A model generated the notes under the pieces. It saw only the letters and a program-made list of their open reading frames with translations. It did no database searches and was not told the origin of the DNA. The position numbers were made by a program, and so were the translations under genes. Positions 8,286-15,568 of a stretch of DNA of 39,483 nt are shown here, one piece after another (positions within the stretch are counted from its first letter, which is position 1; each line of letters opens with the position of its first letter). Source of the DNA: an uncultured Mycoplasmatota bacterium (lineage in GTDB: Bacteria > Bacillota_I > Bacilli_A > RF39 > UBA660); contig UROI01000011.1 in assembly GCA_900549325.1 (NCBI GenBank), forward strand, positions 1-39,483. Reading direction: 5' to 3'.

Positions 8286-8297
8286 TCTTTCCTTTTG
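8266..8297 (+). terminator. Intrinsic terminator after the 32-aa ORF
   Basis: A perfect 8-bp stem AGGAAAGA/TCTTTCCT with a 10-base loop, extendable by A-T and G-T pairs, then TTTT. Confidence 0.8.
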
Positions 8298-8341
8298 TTA
8301 TTAATTAGTATATAATTATAGGTATAGAGGAAGGTGTTAAG

Positions 8342-8917
8342 ATGGGAAGAAAGAAAAAAGAAGAAAATAAAGATGAAGTAGTGATACTTGAAAAGATTGA
8401 AAAACCTAAAAGTAGTAGTTGTGTTTCAGAGGTATTTTATTATTTACTTGGATTAGTTATTGGTATTGTACTTATATTTGCTACTGAGGAACTGCTTAGT
8501 ACTATTAATTATTTATTTGTTGTTATTTTTGCTATTATTGCAGTAATACAATTAATTAGCTTTGTTATGGATAAGAAATATATTAGTAGGGACTATTCTA
8601 GCTTGATAATTGGTATTATGTGTATTTGGGTAGCTATGTTTGTATTTAAGTATGGTAGTTTCTTATTTTTAGAGATGCTTCCAGTACTTGTTAGTTTATT
8701 GTTATTTATTATGGCTACGAGTAGTATTACTAAGTATTTTGATAGGAAGATTACTGGTAATTTGATTGTATCTATTATTTCTATTATTCTTGGTATACTT
8801 CTTATATTTGTACCTAAGAGTATTATGTATACTTTATTTAAAGTGGTTGGAGTATATATAATTGTTATGATTATATTAGATTTTATTGATTATAAGAAGA
8901 ATAATAAGAGTGTTTAG
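8342..8917 (+). CDS. DUF308/HdeD-like multi-span membrane protein
   Basis: 191 aa with a charged cytosolic N-terminus (GRKKKEENKDE) and six predicted membrane helices arranged as three hairpins, for example FYYLLGLVIGIVLIFA, YLFVVIFAIIAVIQLIS, LIIGIMCIWVAMFVF and LIVSIISIILGILLIFVP. The repeated G(I/V)xLIF pattern at helix starts is typical of DUF308/HdeD proteins, which are of uncertain function and in enterobacteria relate to acid stress. A TATAAT (8311-8316) and GAGGAAGG precede the ATG. It appears monocistronic; the nearest downstream terminator is at 9021, beyond the twin-hairpin element. Confidence 0.75.
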   Translation: MGRKKKEENKDEVVILEKIEKPKSSSCVSEVFYYLLGLVIGIVLIFATEELLSTINYLFVVIFAIIAVIQLISFVMDKKYISRDYSSLIIGIMCIWVAMFVFKYGSFLFLEMLPVLVSLLLFIMATSSITKYFDRKITGNLIVSIISIILGILLIFVPKSIMYTLFKVVGVYIIVMIILDFIDYKKNNKSV

Positions 8918-8920
8918 GTT

Positions 8921-8997
8921 CACTCTAAGCCTGTAGTCTTAGAGTGTTAGTTTAAGCCTTATGAATAAGTCTTAAACTATGGTCTATTATATATAAG
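8921..8997 (-). repeat. Twin-hairpin intergenic element, copy A
   Basis: Read on the minus strand: A/T box CTTATATATAATAG (8997-8984); hairpin A with 9-bp stem TAGTTTAAG/CTTAAACTA (8948-8956 with 8971-8979) and loop ACTTATTCATAAGG; one base; hairpin B with 9-bp stem CACTCTAAG/CTTAGAGTG (8921-8929 with 8938-8946) and loop ACTACAGG. Stems are perfect. Loop edges AC...GG are shared with the three other copies. It lies 3' of the DUF308 gene, opposite in direction to it. This is part of a 341-bp stretch without a gene (8918-9258) that also holds a terminator, copy B and the typA promoter. Confidence 0.75.
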
Positions 8998-9020
8998 CAT
9001 AAACTATATATTTTAAATTA

Positions 9021-9046
9021 AAGAGGATACTAGGTGTCTTCTTTTT
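9021..9046 (+). terminator. Intrinsic terminator between element copies A and B
   Basis: A 10-bp stem AAGAGGATAC/GTGTCTTCTT (two wobbles, three-base loop) followed by TTTT. It probably ends the DUF308 transcript after it passes through element copy A. Confidence 0.65.
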
Positions 9047-9084
9047 AACTGTTTTTGTATTGGGTAGAAAGTTTTCACTGTGAA

Positions 9085-9161
9085 TATGATATCTTAGTGT
9101 TATTCCTATACAGACTAAGAATTAGGCTGTATAGGACAGAAAAATACCTTGGATTTTTCTG
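9085..9161 (+). repeat. Twin-hairpin intergenic element, copy B
   Basis: Read on the plus strand: TATGATAT box (9085-9092); hairpin A with 10-bp stem TCCTATACAG/CTGTATAGGA (9104-9113 with 9127-9136) and loop ACTAAGAATTAGG; directly abutting hairpin B with 9-bp stem CAGAAAAAT/ATTTTTCTG (9137-9145 with 9153-9161) and loop ACCTTGG. The stem sequences differ almost completely from the other copies yet remain perfectly paired, while the AC...GG loop edges are kept. It ends about 55 bases upstream of the typA promoter and points away from copy A. Confidence 0.75.
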
Positions 9162-9216
9162 GAAGGTAAGTTTTTGAAGAAAATGAGTAAAAAATATGTT
9201 CAAATGTATGTTTTTG

Positions 9217-9225
9217 TGATATAAT
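9217..9225 (+). promoter_or_regulatory. Extended -10 promoter of typA
   Basis: TGATATAAT is a perfect TGN-TATAAT extended -10. No good -35 is present, which extended -10 promoters tolerate. It shows that element copy B lies upstream of, not in, the typA mRNA leader. Confidence 0.7.
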
Positions 9226-9258
9226 TGTAGACTGTGAAAAAAGAAGGTGTATTTTATT

Positions 9259-11067
9259 ATGAAAATTAGAAATGTTGCTATTATTGCTCATGTTGACCAT
9301 GGTAAAACTACTTTGGTTGATCAATTACTTAAGAAATCTGGTACTTTTAGAGATAATGAACAAGTTGAAGTTAGAGCTATGGACTCTAATGATATTGAAA
9401 GAGAAAGAGGTATTACTATTCTTGCTAAAACTACTTCTATTCATTATAATGGATATAAGATTAATATACTAGATACTCCTGGTCATGCTGACTTTGGTGG
9501 TGAAGTAGAAAGAATTATGAATATGGTTGATGGTGTATTACTTTTAGTAGATGCTTATGAAGGTACTATGCCACAGACTAGATTCGTTCTTAAAAAAGCT
9601 CTTGAAGCAGGGGTTAAACCTATTGTAGTTATTAATAAAGTAGATAAACCTACTGCAAGAGTAGAGAAAGTACTAGATGAAGTTATAGATTTATTTATTG
9701 AACTTGGTGCTACTGAAGAACAACTTGATTTTAAAGTTGCTTATGTTAGTGCTTTAAATGGTACTGCTAGCCTAGATCCTGATATTAGTACACAAAGTGA
9801 AAGCTATGATGATATATTTAAATTAATTATAGATGAAATACCTGAACCTAATGCTGATATTAATGGTGATTTACAATTTCAACCTGCACTTTTAGATTAT
9901 AATGAATATGTTGGTAGAATTGGTATTGGTAAAGTTCATAGTGGTACTATTAAGGTTAATGAAATGGTTTCTTGTGTTAGATTAGATGGTAGTATTAAGC
10001 AATTTAGAATTCAAAAATTATTTGGTTTTGAAGGACTTAAGAGAATAGAAATTAATGAGGCTGATGCTGGTGATATAGTTGCAATAGCAGGTCTTATGGA
10101 TATTTCTGTTGGTGAAACTATATGTAATGTTGGTAAAGAGAAAGCTCTTCCAATACTTAGAATTGATGAGCCTACTTTAAAAATGACATTTATGGTTAAT
10201 AATAGTCCATTTGTTGGTAGAGAGGGTAAGATTGTTACTGCTAGAAAAATAGGTGAGAGATTATTTAAAGAAACTCAGAGAGATGTTAGTTTGAAGGTAG
10301 AAGAGGCTAGTAATGAATCTTGGACTGTTTCTGGTAGAGGTGAACTTCATTTATCTATTTTGATTGAAAATCTTAGAAGAGAAGGTTTTGAACTACAAGT
10401 ATCTAAACCTGAAGTTATTATTAAAGAAATTGATGGTGTTAAGTGTGAGCCTTATGAAGATGTTCAAATTGAAGTTAGTGATGACTGTGTAGGTAATGTT
10501 ATTGAGGCACTTGGTCTTCGTGGTGGTAAGATGGATAATATGTCTAATGTTAATAATTTAATTAGACTTAATTATACTATTCCTTCAAGAGGATTAATTG
10601 GATTTAATACTAACTTTATGACTTTAACTAAAGGCTATGGTATACTTAATCATAGTTTTAAGGAATATCTTCCGGTAGAGGATATTAATTCTACTGAAAG
10701 AAAAGTTGGTGTACTTGTATCTACTGAAGCAGGTAAGGCTACTGCTTATGCACTTGGACAACTTGAAGATAGAGGAGTAATGTTTATTGAACCTGGTACT
10801 GAAGTATATGAAGGTATGATTGTGGGTGAATGTAATAGAGAAAATGATCTTGCTATTAATGTTGTTAAGGGTAAACAACTTACTAATACAAGAGCATCTG
10901 GTTCAGATCATACTGTTGTACTTAAGAGACCTAGACCATTAACATTAGAGTATTGTCTAGATTATATTAATAGTGATGAACTAGTGGAAATTACTCCTGA
11001 AAATATTAGACTTAGAAAATTTATTTTAAATACTGAATTAAGAAAGAAGTTTGATGCAAAGAAATAA
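9259..11067 (+). CDS. typA: Ribosome-associated GTPase TypA/BipA
   Basis: Translational GTPase related to EF-G that acts in 50S assembly and stress or cold adaptation. From ATG 9259 the protein is 602 aa, the usual length. G1 AHVDHGKTT (about 10-18), switch region RERGITI, G3 DTPGHADFGG, G4 NKVDKP and G5 SALNG are all present. EF-G-like domains III and V (GRGELHLSILIENLRREG) and the TypA C-terminal domain (GVMFIEPGTEVYEGMIVGE) follow. A GTG four codons upstream is less likely, because AAGAAGG is well spaced for the ATG. It is monocistronic, with its own promoter and terminator. Confidence 0.97.
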   Translation: MKIRNVAIIAHVDHGKTTLVDQLLKKSGTFRDNEQVEVRAMDSNDIERERGITILAKTTSIHYNGYKINILDTPGHADFGGEVERIMNMVDGVLLLVDAYEGTMPQTRFVLKKALEAGVKPIVVINKVDKPTARVEKVLDEVIDLFIELGATEEQLDFKVAYVSALNGTASLDPDISTQSESYDDIFKLIIDEIPEPNADINGDLQFQPALLDYNEYVGRIGIGKVHSGTIKVNEMVSCVRLDGSIKQFRIQKLFGFEGLKRIEINEADAGDIVAIAGLMDISVGETICNVGKEKALPILRIDEPTLKMTFMVNNSPFVGREGKIVTARKIGERLFKETQRDVSLKVEEASNESWTVSGRGELHLSILIENLRREGFELQVSKPEVIIKEIDGVKCEPYEDVQIEVSDDCVGNVIEALGLRGGKMDNMSNVNNLIRLNYTIPSRGLIGFNTNFMTLTKGYGILNHSFKEYLPVEDINSTERKVGVLVSTEAGKATAYALGQLEDRGVMFIEPGTEVYEGMIVGECNRENDLAINVVKGKQLTNTRASGSDHTVVLKRPRPLTLEYCLDYINSDELVEITPENIRLRKFILNTELRKKFDAKK

Positions 11068-11078
11068 CTTCTTTTTTT
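11044..11078 (+). terminator. Intrinsic terminator of typA
   Basis: Stem AAGAAGTT/AACTTCTT around the stop codon with a 14-base loop, then a run of T. Confidence 0.65.
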
Positions 11079-11083
11079 CTATG

Positions 11084-11111
11084 AAAAAAATACCTAGTTT
11101 GGTAGGTATTT
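11084..11111 (-). terminator. Intrinsic terminator of the cotJ operon
   Basis: On the minus strand, a perfect 9-bp stem AAATACCTA/TAGGTATTT with loop CCAAAC, then TTTT. It faces the typA terminator in a convergent arrangement. Confidence 0.85.
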
Positions 11112-11114
11112 GAG

Positions 11115-11675
11115 TTATTTTAAGTTTTTCTTTTTATATTCGTTATATAATTCTTGAAATCTTGTAAAGTGAATTATTTCTCTTTGTCTTAGGAATAGAA
11201 GTGGTCCTATGACATCGGGGTCATCTGTTAGGTCGATTAGGTTTTCATAAGTAGCTCTGGCTTTTTGCTCGGCGGCCATGTCTTCGGATAGGTCGGCGAT
11301 TGGGTCTCCTGTTGTGGCAAAGTAGGCTACGGTAAATGGTACGCCATTCGCATCTGTTGGGTATAGACCATAACCATGTTCAGCGTAATGAGCTTCAAGA
11401 CCGGCTTCTTTTAATTCTTTTATAGTGGCTCCTTTTAATAATTGGTATATCATTGCGGATATCATTTCGACATGGGCTAGTTCTTCGGTTCCAATGTCAG
11501 TAAGTAGGGCTTTTCCTTTATCGTCAGGCATAGTATATCTTTGATTTAAATAACGGAAGGCTGCCGCTAGTTCGCCGTTGGCACCTCCATACTGTGTTAC
11601 GAGATATTTAGCCATTCTTATATCTTTCTTTTTGATGTTTACAGGATATTCAAGTGATTTTACATATTTCCACAT
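11115..11675 (-). CDS. cotJC: Spore coat protein CotJC (manganese catalase-like)
   Basis: CotJC belongs to the non-heme manganese catalase family and is deposited in the spore coat. From ATG 11675 the protein is 186 aa and starts MWKYVKSLEYPVNIK, which aligns with CotJC; an upstream ATG at 11699 would add eight atypical residues ahead of the GGAGGTG ribosome binding site. Four-helix ferritin-like motifs include QYGGANGELAAAFRYLNQRY, GTEELAHVEMIS and REIIHFTRFQEL, which carry the Glu/His metal ligands. It is coupled to the upstream cotJAB gene by a one-base TAATG overlap. Local base composition is less AT-rich than in neighbouring genes. Confidence 0.93.
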   Translation of the reverse strand: MWKYVKSLEYPVNIKKKDIRMAKYLVTQYGGANGELAAAFRYLNQRYTMPDDKGKALLTDIGTEELAHVEMISAMIYQLLKGATIKELKEAGLEAHYAEHGYGLYPTDANGVPFTVAYFATTGDPIADLSEDMAAEQKARATYENLIDLTDDPDVIGPLLFLRQREIIHFTRFQELYNEYKKKNLK

Positions 11676-12160
11676 TAGCTTTGCACCTCCCAAGGCCATG
11701 GTGAATTATCCCAAGTCCAATTATTTGTTTGAACTGGACTCGATGTAGTTAATGGTCCATATTTACTTTCGTATAATGTTACTAATTCTTTTTCTTTCTT
11801 TAGATAAGTATTGAATCTGTTTAGAGCTTCTTTATTGTTAGGATATAAATCTAGGTAAAGATTCATTTCTATCATAGCAAATCTTTGTTCATCTATTTGT
11901 AGTAATAAATCTTCTTTCTCATTATTTGCTTTTAACTCTGCTGGTTTATAGTTTTTGTATTCATCATATAAGTTATTAAAGAGATTACCTCGTTTAAAAC
12001 CAAGTTTTGTATCTAGAATATTATTATTAGTAGGCATTACTACATTTGGATATAATGCTTGATAGTTCATATCATAGATCATACTATTTGGATCTGCTAA
12101 AAAATTCATATCATTATAATTATTATTTAGATAATTATAATAGTCGTTAAAATTATTCAT
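11675..12160 (-). CDS. CotJA-CotJB fusion spore coat protein
   Basis: A 161-aa protein that seems to merge two normally separate coat proteins. Residues ~1-45 are Asn/Tyr-rich and unrecognised. Residues ~48-72 (TKLGFKRGNLFNNLYDEYKN) resemble the conserved end of CotJA, where a hydrophobic-basic stretch leads to G(T/N)L(W/F)..LYD.Y. Residues ~80-140 (LLLQIDEQRFAMIEMNLYLD, NNKEALNRFNTY, ESKYGPL) are CotJB. The C-terminal WTWDNSPWPWE is the Trp-rich CotJB tail. In Bacillus cotJA, cotJB and cotJC are three cistrons. SD AGGAGGG precedes the ATG. The CotJB half is secure; the CotJA half is a motif-level call. Confidence 0.8.
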   Translation of the reverse strand: MNNFNDYYNYLNNNYNDMNFLADPNSMIYDMNYQALYPNVVMPTNNNILDTKLGFKRGNLFNNLYDEYKNYKPAELKANNEKEDLLLQIDEQRFAMIEMNLYLDLYPNNKEALNRFNTYLKKEKELVTLYESKYGPLTTSSPVQTNNWTWDNSPWPWEVQS

Positions 12161-12179
12161 TATTTTTCCCTCCTAAAAT

Positions 12180-12209
12180 AGGTTATGATACTGATTAATT
12201 TGTGTATGG
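12180..12209 (-). promoter_or_regulatory. Sigma-E-like promoter of the cotJ operon
   Basis: On the minus strand, CCATACA (12209-12203), a 15-base spacer, then CATAACCT (12187-12180). This agrees with the sigma-E pattern of an ATA core at -35 and CATAnnnT at -10. It fits mother-cell expression of cotJ in other spore formers. The leader would be short, with the SD just downstream. Confidence 0.5.
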
Positions 12210-12256
12210 GAATATACCTATGTTGGTAAAACTATTTTAGTAAAGTTATATTTTAC

Positions 12257-12285
12257 TTGACAAGGTAAATTTTATGTAGTATGAT
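12257..12285 (+). promoter_or_regulatory. Strong promoter of the Ytr-like operon
   Basis: TTGACA (12257-12262), a 17-base spacer, TATGAT (12280-12285). This is the best sigma-A consensus in the window. A second inverted pair, CTAAAATAG (12173-12181) and CTATTTTAG (12232-12240), lies upstream between this promoter and cotJ. Confidence 0.85.
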
Positions 12286-12289
12286 TTAA

Positions 12290-12312
12290 TTGTACTAGCA
12301 CAAGTAGTACAA
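12290..12312 (+). promoter_or_regulatory. Palindromic operator at the transcription start
   Basis: Perfect 8-bp inverted repeat TTGTACTA-N7-TAGTACAA, beginning five bases after the -10, so it covers the predicted start site. The position and dyad symmetry suit repression by the YtrA-type GntR regulator encoded in the same operon (15203-15568). The pairing of regulator and site is inference. Confidence 0.65.
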
Positions 12313-12342
12313 TCATATATTGTTATGAAAGGAGAAAATTAT

Positions 12343-13239
12343 ATGATAAAAATAGATAAACTATCTAAAAAATATGATAAAGATTATGTGCTAAAAGATC
12401 TTAGTTGTACTATTAAAGATAATTCTATTTATGGTCTAGTAGGTGCTAATGGTAGTGGTAAGTCTACACTTCTTAGAACTATTATGGGTATATATGATAC
12501 TGATGGTGGTGATATTACTGTAGATGGTAGTAGGGTATATGATAATGATGTTATTAAGCAAAAAATGGTTTTTGTTCAAGATGATTTATACTTTAACTCT
12601 AACTATACTCTTATGGATACTGCTAGATACTATGAATCTATGTATAAAGATTTTGATATGAACTATCTTAAAGAACTTGCTAATATGCTTAATCTTAGTC
12701 TTAATAAGAAAATTAATACTTTTTCTAAAGGTATGAAAAGACAGTGTGCTTTAATATGTGCTATCTGTACTAATGCTGATTATATGTTCTTTGATGAGAC
12801 TTTTGATGGACTTGATCCAGTTATTAGAAATACTATGAAAAAGATTCTTATTAAGCAAATGAATAAAAAGAATACTACGATTGTTATGACTAGTCATAAT
12901 CTTAGAGAACTTGAAGATATATGTGATAATTTAGGCCTTTTATATCAAGGTGGTATTTTGTTTGAGAGTGATGTTGATACTATTAAAACTAATATGTTTA
13001 AGGTTCAATTATCATTTGAAAAGAACTTTGATAAAGAGGACTTTGAAGATTTTGATATCTTGAGTTTTAAGAAGCAGGGTAGTGTGGCTACGATAATTAT
13101 TAAAGATACTGATGGTAAGAGTAAGAAAAAACTTGAAAAGATGAAACCATTAATACTTGATTATCTTCCACTTACTTTGGAAGAAGTATTTATATATGAA
13201 ATGGAGGCTTTAGGATATGAATTTAACAAGTTTGTTTAA
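12343..13239 (+). CDS. ABC transporter ATPase, YtrB/BcrA type
   Basis: ATP-binding subunit of an ABC exporter. The start is ATG 12343, since the ATG at 12325 precedes the AAAGGAG ribosome binding site. In the 298-aa protein the Walker A is GANGSGKST (34-42), the signature is FSKGMKRQ rather than LSGGQ, as usual in BcrA/YtrB-type ATPases, and Walker B is YMFFDETFDGLD with H-loop SHN. The C-terminal ~80 residues form the extra domain seen in this group. It is the first gene of a five-gene operon and overlaps the permease by 23 bases. Cell-wall antibiotic stress is the likely setting by analogy with Bacillus ytr. Confidence 0.88.
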   Translation: MIKIDKLSKKYDKDYVLKDLSCTIKDNSIYGLVGANGSGKSTLLRTIMGIYDTDGGDITVDGSRVYDNDVIKQKMVFVQDDLYFNSNYTLMDTARYYESMYKDFDMNYLKELANMLNLSLNKKINTFSKGMKRQCALICAICTNADYMFFDETFDGLDPVIRNTMKKILIKQMNKKNTTIVMTSHNLRELEDICDNLGLLYQGGILFESDVDTIKTNMFKVQLSFEKNFDKEDFEDFDILSFKKQGSVATIIIKDTDGKSKKKLEKMKPLILDYLPLTLEEVFIYEMEALGYEFNKFV

Positions 13240-15202
13240 TTTTAATTATTTAAAAGAAAATATTAAGAAATCTAAGGCTGTTATTCTTTTATGTATGCTT
13301 TTACTTCCTACGATTAGTGGTATTATACTACTGGTAAAATGTAGTCAAGGTAATAACTTTATGCCTAATATTTATGAAGTTAGTGGTCCAGTACTACTTG
13401 GTATGTATCTTGTTCCGGTAATACTTTCAATTACTTTATTCAATTTTATATATAAAAGAGGTTCTATTGATTTTACACTTTCAATGCCTATTAATAAAAA
13501 GCAAATATTTCTTACTAATATACTTGGTGGAATAGTTATAATTCTTCTTATGCAAATTATTAATTTTATTATTACATTAGTTATTAGTTTAATATATAGT
13601 AATATGGTTATTGATTATAAGATGTTATTTGATATGCTTCTTATATATTCCATTTCATATATTTTTGTATTTACTTCTTGTAATATAGCAGTTAGTGTTT
13701 CTTCAAATAAGATTACAACGATTGTGGTTACTCTTCTTATATTATTTTTGGTTCCATTTGTCAGTACATTTATTAAGACTGATGGGTTTGAATATAGTGG
13801 TTCTGGTGATGCAAGAATCGAATGCCTTAATAAAGCTTGTACTCCCGTTATATATGAATGTAGTAGTTTTAAATGTAAAAATGATAGAAGAAATAATATA
13901 TATACGGGTTATGTAAGTAAAGTAATTAATAATAATTATACAATGCCTTATAAACTTATTTCTGGAGTACTTTTTGAAGAAGAATTTGATAATGGTATAA
14001 ACATTTCACTTCTTAAGATGGTATTTTTAAGTATTATTTATATTTTTGTAGGACTTGTTCTTTTTGTAAAGAAAAAGTTTGAAATTGTTGGTACTTCATT
14101 CAAAAGTGAAAAAGTTCATATTTTAGTTAGAACATTAACTACTATTCCAGTTGTTTGCATACTATATGTGATAATTAAAAATTTAGGTGTATCTAGTCAT
14201 GATTTCTTTACAATTATACTTTTATTGGTACTTATATTTACTTACCTTATTATTTATGACTTAATTACTAGAAAAAGAGTTACTAATTTCTTTAAGATGG
14301 CCATTTGTTTAGTAATTGTATCTGGTACTGTATGTGCTGTTGGTGCATTCTTTAATGATGATAACGAATTTGAAATAAAGACTAGTGATATTAAGGAAAT
14401 TACTTTTTTGGATGATAATAATATTGATATTGGCTCTACTAAAGATAGTGATGTTATTAATTATGTTGTTTCATTACTTTTAGATGATGATCCTAGAGGC
14501 AAAGTATATAATATATATCATATTAAAGCTCGTGTTAAAAGTAGTACATATAGATTTAATATTTATGTTACTGAGGATGATTATAATTATATTAATAATA
14601 AATTAGTTAATGATAAAGAGTACATTAGGACTTTAGATAATTATAAAAATAGTAGAGTGTTTGGTATTGGATATAATGATAATTATACTGGTATAAAAGA
14701 AAATAAAGAATTAGCTAATATGGTTATTAATGAATATAAAAATACTAATGATGTATTAAAAAATGTTAATGAAAATAGTAATAGATTACTTGATGTTACT
14801 TTATATATTTATGATAATTATGTGGTAAGAAATACAATTATTAATGCTGACAATAATAAGGAACTAGCTCTTAATATAGTTAAATATTATAATACTAAAA
14901 CTAAAGAGTATTTAGACAATATGACTAATGATGATATTTATTCTTATGATGTTAATAATAATTTTTATGGTATTACTGATGGTTATAATAGTGAACTTTA
15001 TGTGGAACTTGGTAAATTTATTGTGGATAATATCGATAATGATATTGATGTTAGTAAGGATTATGAATATATTACTATACATAGTAGTTATGGTAAGTAT
15101 ATATTTGTTACTAATAATGTTGACGAACTTAATAAAATTATGGAAAAATATGTTGATGATACAGAAGATGCTGATACTGTTGACTATGATAGGGTGATGT
15201 AG
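13217..15202 (+). CDS. ABC transporter permease, YtrC/D-like
   Basis: 661-aa integral membrane protein partnered with the preceding ATPase. N-terminal helices include AVILLCMLLLPTISGIILLV, VLLGMYLVPVILSITLFNF, ILGGIVIILLMQIINFIITL, LLIYSISYIFVFTSC and ITTIVVTLLILFLVPFV; further helices lie around residues 265-285, 310-350 and 360-375. The pattern GSIDFTLSMPINKKQIFLTN is the cytosolic coupling segment common to YtrC/BcrB-type permeases. A four-Cys cluster (CLNKACTPVIYECSSFKC) sits in an extracellular loop and could form disulfides. The last ~280 residues are one soluble, Asn/Asp-rich extracellular domain I cannot place. GGAGG precedes the ATG inside the ATPase gene. Confidence 0.8.
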   Translation: MNLTSLFNFNYLKENIKKSKAVILLCMLLLPTISGIILLVKCSQGNNFMPNIYEVSGPVLLGMYLVPVILSITLFNFIYKRGSIDFTLSMPINKKQIFLTNILGGIVIILLMQIINFIITLVISLIYSNMVIDYKMLFDMLLIYSISYIFVFTSCNIAVSVSSNKITTIVVTLLILFLVPFVSTFIKTDGFEYSGSGDARIECLNKACTPVIYECSSFKCKNDRRNNIYTGYVSKVINNNYTMPYKLISGVLFEEEFDNGINISLLKMVFLSIIYIFVGLVLFVKKKFEIVGTSFKSEKVHILVRTLTTIPVVCILYVIIKNLGVSSHDFFTIILLLVLIFTYLIIYDLITRKRVTNFFKMAICLVIVSGTVCAVGAFFNDDNEFEIKTSDIKEITFLDDNNIDIGSTKDSDVINYVVSLLLDDDPRGKVYNIYHIKARVKSSTYRFNIYVTEDDYNYINNKLVNDKEYIRTLDNYKNSRVFGIGYNDNYTGIKENKELANMVINEYKNTNDVLKNVNENSNRLLDVTLYIYDNYVVRNTIINADNNKELALNIVKYYNTKTKEYLDNMTNDDIYSYDVNNNFYGITDGYNSELYVELGKFIVDNIDNDIDVSKDYEYITIHSSYGKYIFVTNNVDELNKIMEKYVDDTEDADTVDYDRVM

Positions 15203-15568
15203 ATGAAACAGATTATGATTAATTTGGATTATCAAAGTAGAGTTCCTATATATGAGCAAATAGTAAATGGTATTGAGAAGTACGTTGCAGTTGGAATATT
15301 AAAAGAAAAGGTTCAAATTCCATCAATTAGAGAAATGGCTAGTAATTTAGGTATTAATCCTAATACTGTTAAAAAAAGTTATGATATATTAGAAAATAGG
15401 GGTGTTATTACTACGATTAGTACTAAAGGTACTTTTATATCAGAAAATACTAAGAAAGCTACTAATGAGAAAATAGATAGAGAAATTGAGGCTATAAAGA
15501 AAAAAATAACAGAGCTTACTAAAATGGGAATTAGCTTTGATGAAGTAATAGAAAGGATAAAAAAATGA
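15203..15568 (+). CDS. GntR-family regulator, YtrA subfamily
   Basis: A 121-aa repressor of the short YtrA type: a winged helix-turn-helix (residues ~10-75, with the GntR motif VQIPSIREMASNLGINPNTV and KSYDILENRGVITTISTKGTF) plus a C-terminal helical hairpin for dimerisation (KIDREIEAIKKKITELTKMG). It starts directly after the permease stop codon and overlaps the next ATPase by four bases (ATGA), so it is translated within the operon. In Bacillus and streptococci, regulators of this group repress their own ABC transporter operon and respond to cell-wall-active peptides. The palindrome at 12290-12312 is the probable operator. Confidence 0.9.
   Translation: MKQIMINLDYQSRVPIYEQIVNGIEKYVAVGILKEKVQIPSIREMASNLGINPNTVKKSYDILENRGVITTISTKGTFISENTKKATNEKIDREIEAIKKKITELTKMGISFDEVIERIKK

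Noticed and set aside
8921..9010. Reading element copies as ordinary terminators
   Set aside because: No T run follows the hairpins in either direction, and real terminators stand separately next to copies A, C and D.
9085..9240. Reading element copy B as a typA leader riboswitch
   Set aside because: A perfect extended -10 at 9217-9225 places the typA start downstream of the element.
9115..9324. Minus-strand ORF across element copy B and the typA start
   Set aside because: Covers hairpins, the typA promoter and typA itself; no SD or recognisable sequence.
14912..15259. Minus-strand ORF of 115 codons opposite the permease and GntR genes
   Set aside because: Ile/Asn-rich antisense reading of AT-rich coding DNA, no SD, opposite to secure genes.
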